Part shown: piece after piece, positions 1 through 10,869 of the stretch
Layout of the letters: each line of letters opens with the position of its first letter
Numbering within the stretch: position 1 is the stretch's first letter
NCBI GenBank assembly: GCA_037074705.1
Contig: CM073591.1
Coordinates: forward strand, 72,522,532-72,586,531
Origin: Zhengitettix transpicula
Taxonomy: Eukaryota; Arthropoda; Insecta; Orthoptera; Tetrigidae
Direction: 5' to 3'
DNA: 64,000 nucleotides
The notes under the pieces: model-generated
What the model was told of the DNA's origin: nothing
Database searches by the model: none
Seen by the model: only the letters and a program-made list of their open reading frames with translations
Position numbers and translations under genes: made by a program

Positions 1-2990
1 ACAATTATCTTGTAATAATCCACATTTACTCAAACCCTGCGGTTTGTTTGAATAATCGAATAAGGTTTCGGAATAGAACGAGTCTTAGTAATGCCAATAT
101 ATGTCTACGAGCAATGAGACTGTGTTTATAATTGACGTTACAACAAGATGTAATGCAAACGCTAGTTAAAACTGAAATGGAAATCAAAATCGATTTCTGA
201 AATTTATATATATATATATATTGTCCCTTTCAAAATTGATCTTCAGTTAATGTAATTTTATAGACACACATATTTGTAATAAAAATAATGGTATGTCTAG
301 TTTATTTATTTAGAATAATTATACTTATTTATTGTAATTCCATTTATTAACAATTTCATGTATCTGCCACCGGAAATACTGCATATTTATAGATTAAATA
401 AATACATACAAATCCAGAAATAGAAGTGTAGTAACGAAATAACTTTAAAATTCCTATCAACAAATTCATGCCGTGCTCTAATTTCTGTCCGCCGAGCAAT
501 AATAAGCGTTTTTTAGTTTGTATTAATATTATATTTTTACAAAATATCATGTGATAAAATAATGTAATTTCTATGTTACAGATATTCTGGTGAAATAATC
601 AGGAAGAAAATTCCAAAATGTACTCCTGCGTTTTCCTAAGAATTAAACGTAATATAATACCATTGCTCAAGATACAGGAAATAAATTAAACGAAGATAAC
701 TACTATGTTCTACTTGTAGAAAGAAGTATTATTATTTCGTGACGCTCTAAATTAATGTTCTCTACAAGGAGAAAATAGAGCAATTTGATTTCAACTGATT
801 CATCATTATACTATTAATATATATATAATTGAATAATATTTACTTTTCCCGTATATTTGATTGCTAATAATACTTTTCGGGTGTTCGTCACAACATTCTG
901 TATTAGTTCTGAGACGATTGTTTGTCCTTCTTAGTTATATATTTTTTAAAAACCATTACTATACCCGTTATCGGTAGCAAATATAATCAATTTGTTTCCC
1001 ATGCTCACAATTTCTAGTGAAATAATTAATTTATTAGTTAACATGAACTTAAAATGAATTTAAGTTTGAAAGTATCAGTACTACACATGCGTATTACTCG
1101 CTTGAGGCGTATTACTTTTCGGCAAAATACGACTTTTTTTCCTTCCTGAAGAAGCCGGCATTCCTGTGAAAATTGTTGGCGCGTAGGGACTGGAGGGTGG
1201 AAGAACCCCTCTGATTGGTAGACGATCACACCCCTCCAGCTTCCAGCACCCTGCTGAACCACCCCCTAGGGGGAACCCAAGGGTGCGGGTTTCATCTTTT
1301 AACAGCATGGAGCGAGCCTCTTACAAATGTTAAACACTGTTGTCAGTCGCAACAAAGATCTGTACCTGTCAGGATTTGCTTTCATCGGAAACAAATCGTG
1401 ATGCATTTGATACGGACGCTTTACTTTACTAATACCTCAACAAACGCACAATCAATCCTGCTAAAAATTTAGGGAGTAAAAATATTACGATCTTCTGTAA
1501 GAAACGCAAATATGTTATCTTAAAATATTTAAATATCAATGAATGCACCTTTTCAGCTGTTATAATAACTTTTTTTAAATGATGCAGGTTAAAAATATTT
1601 GATGAAAATAGGAATTTTGATGTTTCTCTAATGAAGGTTGGCTCAACGAGCGAGGGACCGCTGATGTAAAACAAATCCACGTGTTACAAGAAACAAAGAT
1701 GAATTCAATATAATTTCTAACATTACTACAATTGTAGTACTTAAAGTTGCTGGAATAAACGAATTTGTGTTTCAAGTACGAGAAGTTTCATTTCGAAATA
1801 CCTGAAATAAAATCAATATTTCCGTGTTCGATTATTTGATAATTAAATTTAAAACTTTGATATTACAAAAAAGTATTTAATAAAATAACATTTGTTTTAT
1901 TAAATTTACGGAATTACAGGTTGACTTTTCGTTCAAGTCGTTAATAAACGTATTACTCATTTCTGACAACAGGCTGTACTAAGTTGCTGGGTATACGTTA
2001 TAAATTTGATTTTAAATTCTGAGACTAAGGTTAAACCACGAACGATTCATAAATTATACAAATAGGGAACGGTAATTGAAATTGGTAAGTTACAGTAATA
2101 ACCGATAATTTTTTTTATTAATGACATTATTTGCCTTTTTTCATTCGACTTCTTTCTGAACATCTCTCTATTCTCCAAATTATATTATTTATTATGAATT
2201 TCAAACAGAAGCATTATTATTATTATTGTATGTTATTAAAAAATATAATAATTGCATGAATACTAAGTAAGTGCAGATATATTAAATTTATGTTAATGCA
2301 GAAAATGAAAATAAATTAAAATTAATGTATTTTTATGAAATTATTTAAGTCAATGTATTTTAAATGCTTAGTCGGTAAAGACCTAGACGTTAGTTAATGC
2401 TCAAAACAACATTTATATAGAAAGTTATCTGCTCATTTTACGTTTTTGTGATTCACTTCTTGTATGACTGTTGAAATTTACTCTAAATTTGTATTTTTTT
2501 TACAGTTTTTATTTTACATTAATTTTTTCTGTGAATGAATAAATTTAATTATAATTTCTGTGTTTAAATACACGTTGTTACAGATTTACTAAAAACAACT
2601 AATTAATTAAAATATGTTCGCTATAAAATTTATTGAATACATTTTATGATTGTTTTTACGTTAAAATAATTCTTATTCTCAGTTGCTTTAACAGATTTAT
2701 TGTCTCAAATAATTTGGGTGTCAGTAGAATTTTTTTATCCTAAACGTACAACAATAATAGAATTTCTAAAGAATAAATAAAAATATAATTGTCGATAAAT
2801 TCTTTCCAATAATTAAAATATTTCTAATGTCGTGGTTAAAACTTAGTATTATACACACATTTATTTGGCCTGATAACGGTTTCAAATTAATTGACAATTA
2901 ATGGAGTGTTTATAGACTTGTATAATATAGGTATATTGAATTACACTTTTTATTTCGTAGTTTTAACTTCTCAGAAACATTGCGCCTGGC
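1..2990. other. AT-rich intergenic DNA, no gene recognised
   Basis: Only short ORFs with low-complexity composition occur. A GC-richer patch at about 1085-1330 contains a CCTGAAGAAGCCGG...GTGAAAATTG string resembling the dispersed CTGANGA/GAAAC repeat core, a 12-bp palindrome CCCCCTAGGGGG (1262-1273), and CTGGAGGGTG opposite CACCCCTCCAG. It looks like a decayed repeat. A short (TA)n tract lies at 205-221. Nothing else stands out. Confidence 0.6.
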
Positions 2991-2994
2991 CAGA

Positions 2995-3340
2995 ACTTTA
3001 TTTACGATTTTGATTGATTAAGCTGCGATTTCCATAAAAGGGAACGTAACGCAAGTCACTTAATCTAGTTGAAATAATCTCGGTCAGCACACATGCCACG
3101 ACTCATTATCTTCTGCGGAAATTCGGAACTGCCAGCAGATCCATTTAAGCGGCAGAGCAAACGTTTAATTAATTCCCGAGCGAGCATCATGCATGCTTGG
3201 CCGAGCTAACGAGGCATCGCAGTTTATAAACTTTAATAAACACCGAAAGGTTACAAAAGTTCAGCAAGTCTTCTCCATTGTTTACAACCGAGGAACCTTT
3301 GTCAAAAGAAAAAAAAATGTGGGAGTTGAACCTGGCGGTG
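2995..3340. promoter_or_regulatory. Candidate enhancer island A (Exd/Hox, TAAT, SOX/FOX motifs)
   Basis: A compositionally mixed island in AT-rich DNA holds TGATTGATTA (3011-3020, matching the Exd-Hox consensus TGATNNATKR), CCATAAAA (3032-3039, posterior-Hox/Cdx-like), TTTAATTAATT (about 3164), the palindrome GCATGC, TTTATAAACTTTAATAAA, and CCATTG fused to TGTTTAC (3275-3285, SOX plus Forkhead). No ORF is credible. Motif density and loss of poly-A/T runs suggest a constrained non-coding element between Scr and Dfd; conservation cannot be tested here. Confidence 0.35.
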
Positions 3341-3344
3341 TAAT

Positions 3345-4840
3345 ATTTTGAAACTCAACTGCGTAATAATGAAATTATTGTGGTCAACAGCTTTATATAA
3401 AACAATTTCAGGATTTATCACATCATAAATAATGCAAACGTAGGAGGACTTAAAGTTTAGCCCTTTATAAATTTCGTAGAATATATTTCTTGTAATTATA
3501 TTACTGGCTCGAAGTTAAACATTACTCACTCCATTTTCCTGCCATAAAATTGCCTATTATCATATTAGACGGGGAATTTGGCATTTATTTGAAATTAATT
3601 CCAAGTCCCTAAGAAATACGTCCGGAGTGAGAATTTATTCTGGTACGTACAAAGTCTTCAACGAGATTTGAGATTTAAATTTGAAGACAAAGTACGCAAC
3701 ACTTATTTGAACAAATTAATATGAAATGACTTCAATAAACCTGAATCAGGAAAAAAATGTGTAAATGTTTTCTTGTAATATTTCATAAAATTCAATTTAT
3801 TTGAATACGAAAATAATAAAAAGACTTTTTAAAAAAAATAGGCCTCGAAATTATATAGAATTGAGACATTTTTGAACACAGTTACGCTTCATGGAATAGG
3901 TAATCCGAAACTGAAGCAACTTAAATTTCTGTCCGTCATCACTCAGACTTTGTTTCCATTTAAAAAAAAATAAGTTTGGACTGATATTGTTGAAACTTCT
4001 TTTCAATTTAAAATAGAGCCACACGAAGGTTCTGAACGATACCAAATGTTCCGTTATCCAGTGATAAAATGGCGTACTATACAAAACATTGGAATTTGTT
4101 TAATTTAGTGATAATATGCTGAACATAATTTACATTTCTGTTTCAAGGTGCATATTTTGGTAGTTGAACCTAATATTTGTTGTCAATAGTAGGCGAGAAT
4201 AAACGTATGGAAGAACTAACGAACTTATTACATGAAAAAACAAAAACTTGGATCGAAAGTAATGTGTTACAGAAAGACCATAAATACAAAGCAAATTAAT
4301 AGAATACAGAAATAATTTCGTTTATCGCTAACCGTAACATTAAGAACCATGCAAATTATTTTCATGTAAAGACACATTTGAATGTACAAATAAAAGGTGA
4401 AAAATGTTTAAAAAGTTTTATTATAATCATACAAATTTGCAATTTCAGTCTTTCGATTCGGAAAAAAATATGCGTAATTGAACATGGAAAACTAAGTTTG
4501 GATAGAAAAATGTACATATAAATCGTGTCTAGTAACGGCATTAAATTAATTAATGTTCAATTCTAAGATTCATGAATGCAAATATTCATTATTAGAACCA
4601 CTTTTGCGGAATTATCTCGGTTTGTTATGTATATTTAACTATTCCAGCGTCAATTTGTTTATATTTTACTCAAAAAAGTGTAATATTACATGTTTCAGAC
4701 TATCAACGAATATATTTTTCCGTCTAAGAAGTAGGTACATTATTGATTTCTGTAAATGTTTGTGAACAAATTTTGGATTGTTGATGCATACTGAAAATAG
4801 ATCGAGGAATATCCACTTACTGCTTTATTTAGAAGTGAGT
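3345..4840. other. AT-rich intergenic DNA, nothing recognised
   Basis: Plain AT-rich sequence with poly-A runs and only short ORFs lacking protein-like composition. Confidence 0.6.
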
Positions 4841-4870
4841 TTCAGACTTGCTTTGTAGTGTGTTCAATGC

Positions 4871-4884
4871 GTTGCCATGACAAC
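4871..4884. promoter_or_regulatory. RFX/X-box-like motif
   Basis: GTTGCCATGACAAC is an imperfect palindrome that fits the X-box consensus RYYNYYWWRRNRAC bound by RFX/Daf-19 factors at ciliary and neuronal genes. It sits in a GC-richer patch (about 4840-4965) that also has CAGCTG. No start codon of a recognisable gene follows, so a promoter role is not supported; it may be part of an enhancer or chance. Confidence 0.4.
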
Positions 4885-4969
4885 AAAGAACACAATATTC
4901 CCAGAACCACCCCTCACCGATCAGCTGACAGGATTACTTTAAAATATACGGAAGGGTGAGCCACCGTCG

Positions 4970-5800
4970 TTTTGCGCTTAGTCATTCCGAGAATTGGATA
5001 TACCAATTTCAGGTCTGCGACAGTTACAGGGAATCATGTTATATACACTTCGATCGACTCTGAATATTTTCCAAGTTACCTGTCCGTTGTGATGATTCGA
5101 GTAAGGTATATGTTTTATTTCTATTTTATTTCAGCCTATTCAATTATTTTGACAATGTTACATATTCATTAGTTGCTTTATGTATTTTATGCATTCGCGT
5201 ATGAATTAAGAATTAAAAAACCAATCTCGCATCCGGACTCAGAAAAAGAGAATTCGTTTATCAAGCTGAATAGCAGTAACTGTATCAGGAATATCACGCT
5301 AATTTTTATAAATATACATATTGTAAACTAGTTTACTCTTCATTTTTTACATTTCTATTTAAAAGAAAAACGTTGAGTTTATTCACTTAAATTTCCAAAA
5401 CTGAATTCATTCTCTACTCACGAGTCATTCAAAATTATAGAAATAGGAAATATAAGGTAGAAATTTTTATTTGTTTGAAGCCTCAGGAAGATGATAAAAA
5501 TAATAGATGGTACAAATAAATGTCACGGCCAAATTAATACTTAAAAAGAAATATCAGAATTTTAATGCTACCTGTTTGAAACTCGACATTTAGAAACTTT
5601 AAGCCCTACAATAAATATGTAACACTAATTGTCATAGAATTATTTTTTTAATGATTATCAACAGGATAAAATAAAATAAAGAATGCTACAAATGTTATTT
5701 TCACCCATTGCGTTAAGTCATTTTCTTCATCATATAAAAAACGGACCACATTATAACTAGAATAAGGTTTAATGAAAGGAGGTTCTGGTGTATTTGTTGT
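4970..5800. other. AT-rich intergenic DNA, nothing recognised
   Basis: Short ORFs only (for example 66 codons at 4972-5172), no domain, no strong repeat. Confidence 0.55.
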
Positions 5801-5807
5801 ATAAAAA

Positions 5808-5969
5808 TCTTCTCGGAAAATCAACGGGGTGGTATCGTAAATTCACCACTACGTTTCAGCAACTGGAACCGTTGCAATCACTTCACCTGAAGGTGAAGGT
5901 GGCGACAGTGCCAGTTCTGAAACGTCGTGACCAATTGACGATACCACCCGGTTGATTTCCCGAGACGAT
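5808..5969. repeat. Foldback element with nested hairpin
   Basis: Arms 5808-5866 and 5911-5969 are near-perfect inverted repeats: the left arm contains GGGGTGGTATCGT and CGTTTCAGCAACTGG, the right arm CCAGTTCTGAAACG and ACGATACCACCC. In the 44-base loop TCACCTGAAGGTGA (5883-5896) folds on itself. The right half reads CACCTGAAGG...GTTCTGAAACGTCG, recalling the CTGANGA...GAAACG core of the dispersed family, here present in both orientations. Transcribed, it would form a hairpin of about 160 nt. Confidence 0.85.
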
Positions 5970-5974
5970 TTGAT

Positions 5975-6660
5975 CTATTGCTGTATGACAGAACTATTGT
6001 GAAGACAATTTTATCAATATGTGACTAAATATTTAAATTGCTGGAGGAAGTTGTTACATCCCATTGGAAAGACACCTAGTTGCTAATCGTTCTCTCACTC
6101 ATTGACTAAATAAAAAAAGAGGATAATTTACACAAAACTACACACGTTCGCCTTCAGGTTTCTGCTTCCAAGTCCACGATTCAATGATTTATTTAATGAA
6201 AATAATTTGTGCTAGATTAATGACCGTTAAATATTAAATTTTGACCCGAAACACGTGTTTGAAAGTCTCATCGTAAGTTCTGGAGTGAAGGATAATGAGC
6301 TCCGTGAGCGCTAAACACTAACACTGTCTTTCGAGCGAGTGTGAAATAATAATTCTTCAGATTATAAGACTAAATTTGTGTTAATGCTTAGTATTTGTGA
6401 TTTGGTTTTCGGTCGAGAAAAATTACGTAATTACTGAATCGAGTGGAAGTAACCGTTTTAGAAAACTAAGAAATCAAAGACGCTATTTGAGGAAAATCAT
6501 TGTAAAACGAAACGTCTTAAATGATACTGCACTTCGTTCTCAAACTTTCGAAACTAGAATGCGATACGCTTTATTGGGATTTTTTAAAATTGTATCTCAG
6601 ACTTCGATCGATGACGAAATAATTTCTATAAAAACCGTGAGTACGTAAATTTTCAATCTC
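5975..6660. other. AT-rich intergenic DNA, nothing recognised
   Basis: One 83-codon ORF (6397-6648) lacks recognisable motifs and sits in ordinary AT-rich sequence. No repeat or motif cluster was seen. Confidence 0.5.
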
Positions 6661-6779
6661 TTCGTAAGGCCACGATTTATATGAATTAATACCTAAAAAA
6701 AGCATACCTGTTATATACACTGATTTGAATTTCCCTGCTTGCTTCTTCACAGCAAAAGATTACATTCCCGATATAGCGC

Positions 6780-7330
6780 TCATTCTAATAGGCGATGTCA
6801 CTTTTACGCTTGCATATCTGAAACGCGTTACAAAACCCTCGCAAAAACGACGTGGAAGAAGTACTCGCGTCTTTTATCAGCGTGGTAGGAGCTGTGCGGG
6901 GGAGGAGAACTTTGTGATGAGTCTATCGCTAGCCATTATCCCTTGCGGGTACCGAGATTTCAGAGCCGCGTCTCTCCTCCTCTCCTCCGCCGCCAACTAA
7001 ACTTTTTTAATCATTCAAAGTCAATCAATCAAGGGAAAGAGAGCGCTTGCATAAGGAGGAGAGAGGGTTGGGTTGCCTGCCTGCAGGGAGGATATTGGGA
7101 CCTCAGCTGCTGCGGCGAAGAAATGAGACGTCGGCCTTTTTTTTCCCTTCGTCTTTCTCTCCTCGTAGCGAACTGGAAACTTTGACTTATTGCGAGCGGG
7201 GAAGCCTGGATCGCTGTAAGCAAGTCTTCAGGCTAAGTAGCTTGTATTATCTGCTTCGTTAAGGAGTTGCGGTCTGCATCAAAGAAGTCTCCGTAATTTC
7301 CGGAGTTTGAAAGAGACAAATGATATTGCG
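6780..7330. promoter_or_regulatory. Candidate enhancer island B (GC-rich, Exd/Hox site)
   Basis: A 550-base GC-rich island contains alternating purine- and pyrimidine-rich blocks (CTCCTCCTCTCCTCCGCCGCC near 6970; GGAGGAGAGAGGG near 7055). On the minus strand TGATTGATTG lies at 7022-7031, followed by GACTTTGAATGATTAAAAAAG, an Exd/Hox-type cluster. Several overlapping short ORFs on both strands are composition shadows. It could be an enhancer, a GAGA-type element or a non-coding RNA promoter in the Scr-Dfd interval. Confidence 0.35.
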
Positions 7331-7334
7331 AATA

Positions 7335-7730
7335 CGATCTTTTCCCAGTGCGAATCTCCAACACGTGAGTATCTACACAAACCGGATTGATTATTTATTA
7401 CTGCAGATATCGATTCACGATTCCGTCAGATATATGTTTCCGCTTAAGTAATTTGATGTATGAAAATTCTCTAATCCCTACTTTGTGATGAACATATTTA
7501 TTGTTCTCGCTCACTCAGTTGAAGCCACTTTTTCATCATAATGGAGTCAATGAACTGATCAGTCCTGTTAAGCCTAGTATATTTTATTCTCTTAAAATGT
7601 AAAACATAAGTAAAGCAAATGGATAAAATTATGCAACACTTGAATTAAACGTCTGATTTAATTCAATCATATACTTTGACATTTAAGAAAGTTATTGGTT
7701 AAGATATTATCTGGTACATTATTGCCTGTA
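7335..7730. other. AT-rich intergenic DNA, nothing recognised
   Basis: No convincing ORF, repeat or motif cluster. Confidence 0.5.
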
Positions 7731-7756
7731 GAAGAGCGAGAGAGCGAGAGAGATAG

Positions 7757-7900
7757 ATTTTTTTTTAGGGCAACAGGCTACATGAGGGTAATCCACTTTG
7801 GGCAACTCCCCTTTAATAGCATAGGAAGGGATTTGAAAGGGGGGATGTGGAAGGGTAGAGGAAGGTAGCCAAGGGTTAACAAGGGCCCCCGGGCTATAGA
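7757..7900 (-). mobile_element. Poly(A) retroelement family R, 3'-end copy 1
   Basis: On the plus strand a T run (7757-7766) is followed by GGGCAACAGGCTACATGAGG, then the same GGGCAACTCCCCTTTAATAG and AAGGGATTTGAAAGGGGGGA blocks as at 63216. Read on the minus strand the T run is a poly(A) tail, so this is the 3' end of a retrotransposed element. Homology stops at CCCCCGGGCTATA where a microsatellite takes over. Confidence 0.75.
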
Positions 7901-7904
7901 GAGA

Positions 7905-7907
7905 GAC

Positions 7908-7973
<66 letters not shown>
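7905..7973. repeat. Compound (TA)n(GA)n microsatellite
   Basis: A (TA) run at 7910-7942 passes directly into a (GA) run to 7973, immediately after the truncated family R copy. The preceding GAGAGAGACAGA suggests it grew at the break in that element. Confidence 0.95.
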
Positions 7974-7977
<4 letters not shown>

Positions 7978-8391
7978 TAAGGTTAAATCAACTAAATTTA
8001 ATAATTTGGTAGATATTTGCAGTAGGAGCTTCCAATCTCTCGTATCATAATTATGATTCCTACCGTTATGGCCGAAAATAAACACAGTTCTTTGCCCTTA
8101 TAAAATCTGGGTTCTCTGTCTCTTATTTTTTAACCCTCACATTTTAATTATGCAAACAATGAAATACTTTGTAATATATTTACCAACTGCTACAACGTCA
8201 TTGCCATAAATTTTAAAATACGTAAATACAGTTGAAATTAATTATTTAAATTTTAAAATTTCTGCTACCCATGTTTTGGAATTTGAATTGCAAAAAATGA
8301 ACACTGTTTTTCAGAAAATATTAAATATTAAATCAATTAGGAACAGTATTTAAATTATTTTAGATATCTTCATTTAATTGAAATTGCACAC

Positions 8392-8420
8392 CTGAAGAGG
8401 TCCCAATCCGGGATGAAACG
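8392..8420 (+). repeat. Hammerhead-like repeat core, copy 1
   Basis: CTGAAGA (8392-8398), one G, then GTCCC (8400-8404) pairing with GGGAT (8410-8414) across the loop AATCC, then GAAACG. The layout equals the cores at 22041 and 49854. It resembles hammerhead catalytic segments CUGANGA and GAAAC known in Penelope-like elements. Stem III and a cleavage site are not evident, so activity is not claimed. Confidence 0.6.
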
Positions 8421-9083
8421 TTCTGTTTGTTAAATATTATGTTTTAAATTTGTTACATTTTTTTACTAGTAGACTGGTGTTTTTAACAAAACTAAAAGTA
8501 TTATAAAATTTCAAGGTATATATTTTAATATTTACACTAGGGCAACAGCAATGATTTCATGTCCACATTATTAACAGCTGAGTTTGAAAACAAAACTGAC
8601 CTTATATGGCAATTTATTTTGATTGAATATAATGTCATACTTTACATTTTAACGTGAAAAAAAAGAACCATTATATTATATTTTTCGTATTACATAAAAT
8701 GTCAAAAATCTATTTTCATCCAAATTAATGGGATCAATAAAATATTGGTACGGTTCACCTTACTGTAATTTGTAGCACTGTTCGCAATACTTAAAATTAC
8801 ACTTTGAAGAACACTTTTAATGTTTGCCAGAAGGAGAACCTATGTTGGTACGGTGTGACTTGTAACAGGAAAAACGCAAGTTAAAGAATAAATTGGAATT
8901 TTGAGAGCTACGATTTAAATGTCACCAATATAATGTCGAAAATCAAAATCAGAAGTATAAAAAAAACTGCATTATATGTATGTTACAATATTCACCAATA
9001 AAAAGTTGCGTGAATGTTGAAGAAATTATTGTACATAATTGATTATAAGTTTAGTTTTTAACCATTTAACTAATTAATTTATA

Positions 9084-9116
9084 TCAGAAGAGTTCCTAAT
9101 GTAGGGTCAAAACGTC
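9084..9116 (+). repeat. Decayed hammerhead-like repeat core
   Basis: TCAGAAGAG-TTCCT-aatgt-AGGGT-CAAAACGTC has the order of the 8392 core, with four of five stem positions able to pair but mutated flanks (CAGAAGA for CTGAAGA, CAAAAC for GAAAC). Confidence 0.4.
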
Positions 9117-9429
9117 AAGTAATACTGTACGCGGAACTGCAATGTTAGTTTTTATTAAATATTTTATTATCACTTATTTGGCCTTTCACATTTATATTAC
9201 ATTTTATTTTTATATTCAGAAGTAAAATTTGAGCCCGAATTCGTTTATAAACAGAGAACTGTGAAGCTATATGTTATGCATTTGACAATACTGGGGATTT
9301 GAAATGAAATATGAAATACTGAGCTCTCAGCCATTTCTCCACGACTCTACAAAAGTATTTACAAGCAGTTACGAACCGTATTCACAAGCAGCTACGTTTA
9401 AGGTAGAAAAATTGACCTACATTGCAAAC

Positions 9430-9710
9430 ACCGGGTTCCACTTTCCACCACTTTCGTCCAGAAACGTAGGATACGGAGGCTGTCACCAGGGAGCAGTAAG
9501 TATCTGTGTCAGTCACGCTCATAATTAGCGAGGCGGTAAACAGGGGGGAAAGCCTGGGAAAGAAAGGGGTTGCCTTGACGCCTCGCTTCCGTTGGAGATT
9601 TATGGCTTGTTCGTCGAGGCTCCAAGCTCCGTCCTTCTAAAGAGGAATACGCTGTCTTTCACTAAAAGCCGCAAGTCCCTGTCCCACGCTGCTGGACAGC
9701 TCACACAAAA
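9430..9710. promoter_or_regulatory. Candidate regulatory island C with 9-bp inverted repeat
   Basis: A GC-rich patch has AGCGAGGCG (9527-9535) and its exact complement CGCCTCGCT (9579-9587), plus ATTTATGGC (posterior-Hox-like) near 9598. A 74-codon ORF ends inside it at 9528 and is unrecognised. Confidence 0.3.
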
Positions 9711-9714
9711 TTCC

Positions 9715-10640
9715 ATTTAACTTTCAGAATTTTAGATTAAGGTTTATTCTTTATTCGTTTGCTCTAAATTGAAGGAATAGAATTCAACAGATTTTGCACA
9801 AAACCCCAGATATCATTTAGTATTTAAATTTAATTAGAATAATGAAACTCAACGGTCACTTTAAAATGATGTTTAAAACATTGTTGTGAACTAACAAATT
9901 ATTTTTTAGTATGACTACGATGAATCTGCATCGGTGTAAGTAGCAAAATTTGCGAATTTTAATTATCTCCTCTAGTTTAACCCTACAAACTTTCCTGAAG
10001 TCCTTAAAATATTATTAGAAGAGAAATTAAAGACCCTTTTAATATTTGTTTTCAATATTTATAAAATTTAAAGCTATTTGTCATATGAAAAAATTAGTGA
10101 ATAAAGGAAAACCAATGTGTCATTACCACAAAACACTTGATTACGGGAGGCGAATGTTTACTTGTAAACAATTGACGAATACATTGAAGAAGTTTAAATG
10201 TATAATACTAAATCTTAATTTACCTCGGGTCACACCTCGTAATTATTTAGTCACATCATGCGCCCGCAGAATAATTTTATTCCATTATAATTTAATAATT
10301 CTATTTACCGACCTGCTGAGTTCTTGTCACGGTCATGCATCACACAAGTCCCGGGTTCTAATCGAGGCATCGGTACGGATGTTTGTTTTCGCCATTGTTA
10401 TGAAAACAGGGGTTAAGACAGGAAAATAGACGCATTGACCACGTGTCATGTCAGGTGACAGTCTAGCGGCTGTCTCGGTAGGCCAATGCCCTCAATGGTT
10501 TGTAGTACCTATGAGCAGAAGAATAATTTTAAAATATGGTATTGTTAATTTTTTTAACTTAGTTTCTTACACCATGTGAAGTGTAACCACAGAGATGAGG
10601 GCGGAAGTCAGGTTTTTCTAAAATAAAAATTGATCAAGTA
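9715..10640. other. AT-rich intergenic DNA with one 127-codon unrecognised ORF
   Basis: The longest ORF in the upstream half (10046-10429, +) has no recognisable domain, no start context and mixed composition, so I do not call it a gene. CACGTG-like and TCAGGTGACA strings lie near 10440-10460. No repeat was identified. Confidence 0.45.
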
Positions 10641-10649
10641 GACTTCTAA

Positions 10650-10845
10650 TCCCTGTGATAATTGAGATCAGACCACCAAGGAATTTAATTAAGACGTTCA
10701 TGCCTACTGCAAAACTAGCCGGAGTGCTTTGTCATGGAACGGAAGAATGTCCATTAGCAACCGCTAACAGCTCCGCGATCGTTAATAGGCAATTTATCCG
10801 CACAAGTGTAATGAGGTGGCCTTCCCCTTTCAGTCAGCCATTTGT
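10650..10845. promoter_or_regulatory. Candidate enhancer island D (multiple homeodomain cores)
   Basis: Within 200 bases: GATAATTGAGATC, TTTAATTAAG, CCATTAGC, CGTTAATAGG, CAATTTATCC and TAATGAGG. Such spacing of TAAT/TTAT cores in a GC-richer context is typical of Hox-responsive enhancers. The overlapping 68-codon ORF (10655-10861) has no recognisable features. Confidence 0.3.
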
Positions 10846-10869
10846 TAGGCCCTTGGGGTAGGTACTGTT

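Larger units (their letters stand above)
7980..9290. other. AT-rich intergenic DNA with two repeat cores
   Basis: No gene. Contains the hammerhead-like core at 8392-8419 and a more decayed relative at 9084-9116 (TCAGAAGAG...GGGTCAAAACGTC). Confidence 0.55.

Noticed and set aside
10046..10429. 127-codon ORF in the upstream interval.
   Set aside because: No recognisable domain, mixed AT-rich composition and no promoter or splice context; length is plausible by chance in 64 kb.
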